A stretch of DNA of 64,000 nucleotides, from NCBI GenBank assembly GCA_011037195.1, contig JAAEAF010004330.1, positions 1-64,000 of the forward strand. Reading direction: 5' to 3'. Source of the stretch: Triatoma infestans (taxonomy: Eukaryota > Arthropoda > Insecta > Hemiptera > Reduviidae). Below are positions 62,265 through 64,000 of this stretch, piece by piece. The notes under the pieces were generated by a model, which was not told the DNA's origin, made no database searches, and saw nothing but the letters and a program-made list of their open reading frames with translations. Each line of letters starts with the position of its first letter. Position 1 is the stretch's first letter. The translations under genes were made by a program, and so were the position numbers.

Positions 62265-64000
62265 TTTTTTTTTACACGCACACCGTATGGGCCGTTCCCG
62301 AGCTCTCGCTCATAACAGCCCAATGATTATACTTCATCCCCAATGATCCCGAAACAAGAATGATTCCCAAGCAAAAATGTATGAGGGAAGGGCACAACAA
62401 GGTACCTTTCCTAAATTAAACGAATTTATGCCACCATAGCAAACTTTGCTAACAAACCGCATCTCATTCATACTCATTCATAGAAAACAATAAATACATT
62501 CATACTTCACGCATGCAGACAAAATTCCTATCTTAATTGACCTCTTAGTAGTACTCGATATTCCTGAGAGGCCCGCTAAAAACTCGATAACTACCCACTC
62601 TAAGTCATTCATTCCACAGTCATCCAATAAATTACTAATATCTCACACTTACGCTCCGCCTACCCTCGAAAATCTCCCCACAGTGTACCACGTCTTAGAG
62701 CCTCATCTGCAAACTTTTTAAAGGCATCGTATGCACAGAGATTTTCCAGCAACAGGGTTAGTGTATCATTATCAATGCGAACATGATAACCTATTGTACT
62801 CCATAATTTTGCCCGGAGATCCTCAGAACGAATGCATTCAAAAATAATATGTTTGGCGGTCTCCAATTCACGGCAACGACAGCAACCATCACTTACCAAA
62901 CCCATCTCATACCACTTTCCCTTAATGTGCCTATGGCCTGTCACTAGCCTGGAGACTGCGTAAGAAAAATCTGTGGGGACTATTCTTCTACCCACTGTCG
63001 CGTCTGGCAAAAACCTGTAGGTGATCCTCCCCTTTTGAGAGTAAGACCAGCGAGATATCCATTGCACTAACAGTTCCTGATCCAGTTGTTTCTTTTTTTC
63101 ATTCAGGAGCCAGATTCTGAAATCATTTCCAATTTCTCCTTCTGGTAAGGTTCTAACGAATGTCCACCCAAACTCACTGTTTTCCCTCTTTTAAAAAGTA
63201 TAATAGGGCCGATCTCACTACTTCCAGGTCGAGTGGAAGACATCTCGTCAAAACCTGCAGAGCCTCAGTTGATGTCTTACGGCTAAAATTACCCATCAAC
63301 AGCAGCATAGCTCTTTGTATTGCCATGGTATGACTCCTAAAGACCGAACTGCTAACCTTATGCGCCCAAACAGAGCAGCAGTATAATATCTGTGCCAGTA
63401 AGACGCTTCTATATATTATTTTAACAGTTTTTTTTCTTTAACCCCCAATCTATCCTCGTAACTCGTCTAAGTTGGCCGATTAAGCTTTTTGATTTCCTTC
63501 TTATTTCCTTTATGAGGGGGGACAAAACTTAAGCTTCTATCTAGCGTAATACCTAAGTATCTGACCTGCCGGACCCATTTCAATCGATGACCACTGAAGC
63601 GAACAACCTAGTTGGGGCAGCTTGCCTTTGAATAAAACTGCTGCAGTTTTGTCATGAGAAATATGCACCACGCGGACAATATCTCTATTGCGATACAAGC
63701 ATTTGATTCTAGTTGAGTCCGACTGTGCCCACCTATCACCAACACTAGGACATCGGCGTAAGCAATTTTCCTTACTGTACCGGGGATTTTGGAGGCAAGT
63801 AAACCATCTAAAACAAAATTCCAGAACACAGGACCTGAAATTTCAGAACACAGGAGCCTTGCGGACAACCACGAGTTACTGTCTTTGACTCCTCTTTGAA
63901 GCTAGACCTAACAAGCACTGTTCTCTCCTCCAAAAATGACTGTACTAACATGAATAAATTCATAGGGCAAGACATCAATCTGAGGCGCTCGCGATATTGT
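62265..64000 (-). pseudogene. R1/TRAS-like LINE, 3' half, runs off the right edge
   Basis: The minus strand reads 'VTRGCPQGSCVL' (~63870), then 'KIAYADVLVLVIGG' (~63745, catalytic YADD changed to YADV), 'LKWVRQVRYLGITLDRSL' (~63540), and in the last frame (63067-62660) 'FSYAVSRLVTGHRHIKG' with a Cys/His motif CCRCRELETAKHIIFEC. Frame changes separate these. The poly-T at 62265-62273 is the poly(A) tail on the minus strand. The 5' half lies outside the window. Confidence 0.78.

Overview
This window looks like a gene-poor, AT-rich stretch of an invertebrate nuclear genome, most probably an arthropod. Nothing in it looks bacterial: there are no operons, Shine-Dalgarno sites or bacterial gene families. 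I recognise no host protein-coding gene, rRNA gene or genuine tRNA gene in 64 kb. Nearly everything recognisable is a transposable element, and most copies are broken, truncated or nested inside one another. The host group is inferred only from the mix of elements: Jockey-, R1/I-, R2- and CR1/RTE-like LINEs, Ty3/gypsy and other LTR elements, mariner, tRNA-derived SINEs and Penelope-like foldback units. No species can be named.

Layout. 1-9 kb: AT-rich spacer, a ~277-bp-period repeat, a palindromic LTR-like element (2775-3371) inside a hammerhead-bearing foldback arm, a tRNA-Glu-type SINE, several LINE 3'-end remnants and a GC-rich R2-type LINE tail (8166-9075). 9-17 kb: two more SINEs, a Jockey-like RT relic, small foldback units, and a multi-layer nest (15186-17165) in which a 707-bp solo LTR and a foldback element interrupt an old LINE. 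18-27 kb: a gypsy relic (19133-20610), a SINE with 13-bp target duplications, opposed LINE tails, and solo LTRs, one of which holds another LTR. 27-34.3 kb: a minus-strand LINE interrupted by a nearly complete Ty3/gypsy element (29900-34270) with 157-bp LTRs, 5-bp target duplications, a tRNA-Ser-type primer site and gag-pol with three lesions. 35-43 kb: a SINE split by a LINE, a Jockey relic and large foldback elements, one carrying a 395-bp solo LTR. 45-48.7 kb: a scrambled LINE. 49-64 kb: foldback element, solo LTRs, mariner relic, two 5'-truncated RNase-H LINEs with clean 13-bp target duplications, an LTR-element fragment, and further LINEs running off the right edge.

The most interesting signal is a set of three foldback repeat families (called C, D and G here). 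Their arms contain hammerhead-ribozyme cores: CTGANGA, one spacer base, a short hairpin, then GAAAC followed by a GTC cleavage triplet. The hairpin is different in each family but still pairs, and helix III is replaced by a short palindrome (ACCGGT in C and D, ACGT in G). The elements have a one-sided extension of about 30-34 nt, and the clear examples have 8-15-bp target duplications. This matches what is known of Penelope-like retroelements and their small dimer-acting hammerheads, but no Penelope RT or GIY-YIG reading frame is visible, so these would be non-autonomous. A second signal is a SINE family whose 3' end shares a stem-loop tail with an R1-like LINE in the same window, suggesting a SINE-LINE partnership.

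How the parts work together: LINEs provide target-primed insertion (5' truncation, A- or AAT-rich tails) and appear to have moved the SINEs. LTR elements have mostly collapsed to solo LTRs. The nesting gives a relative order of insertions in several places.
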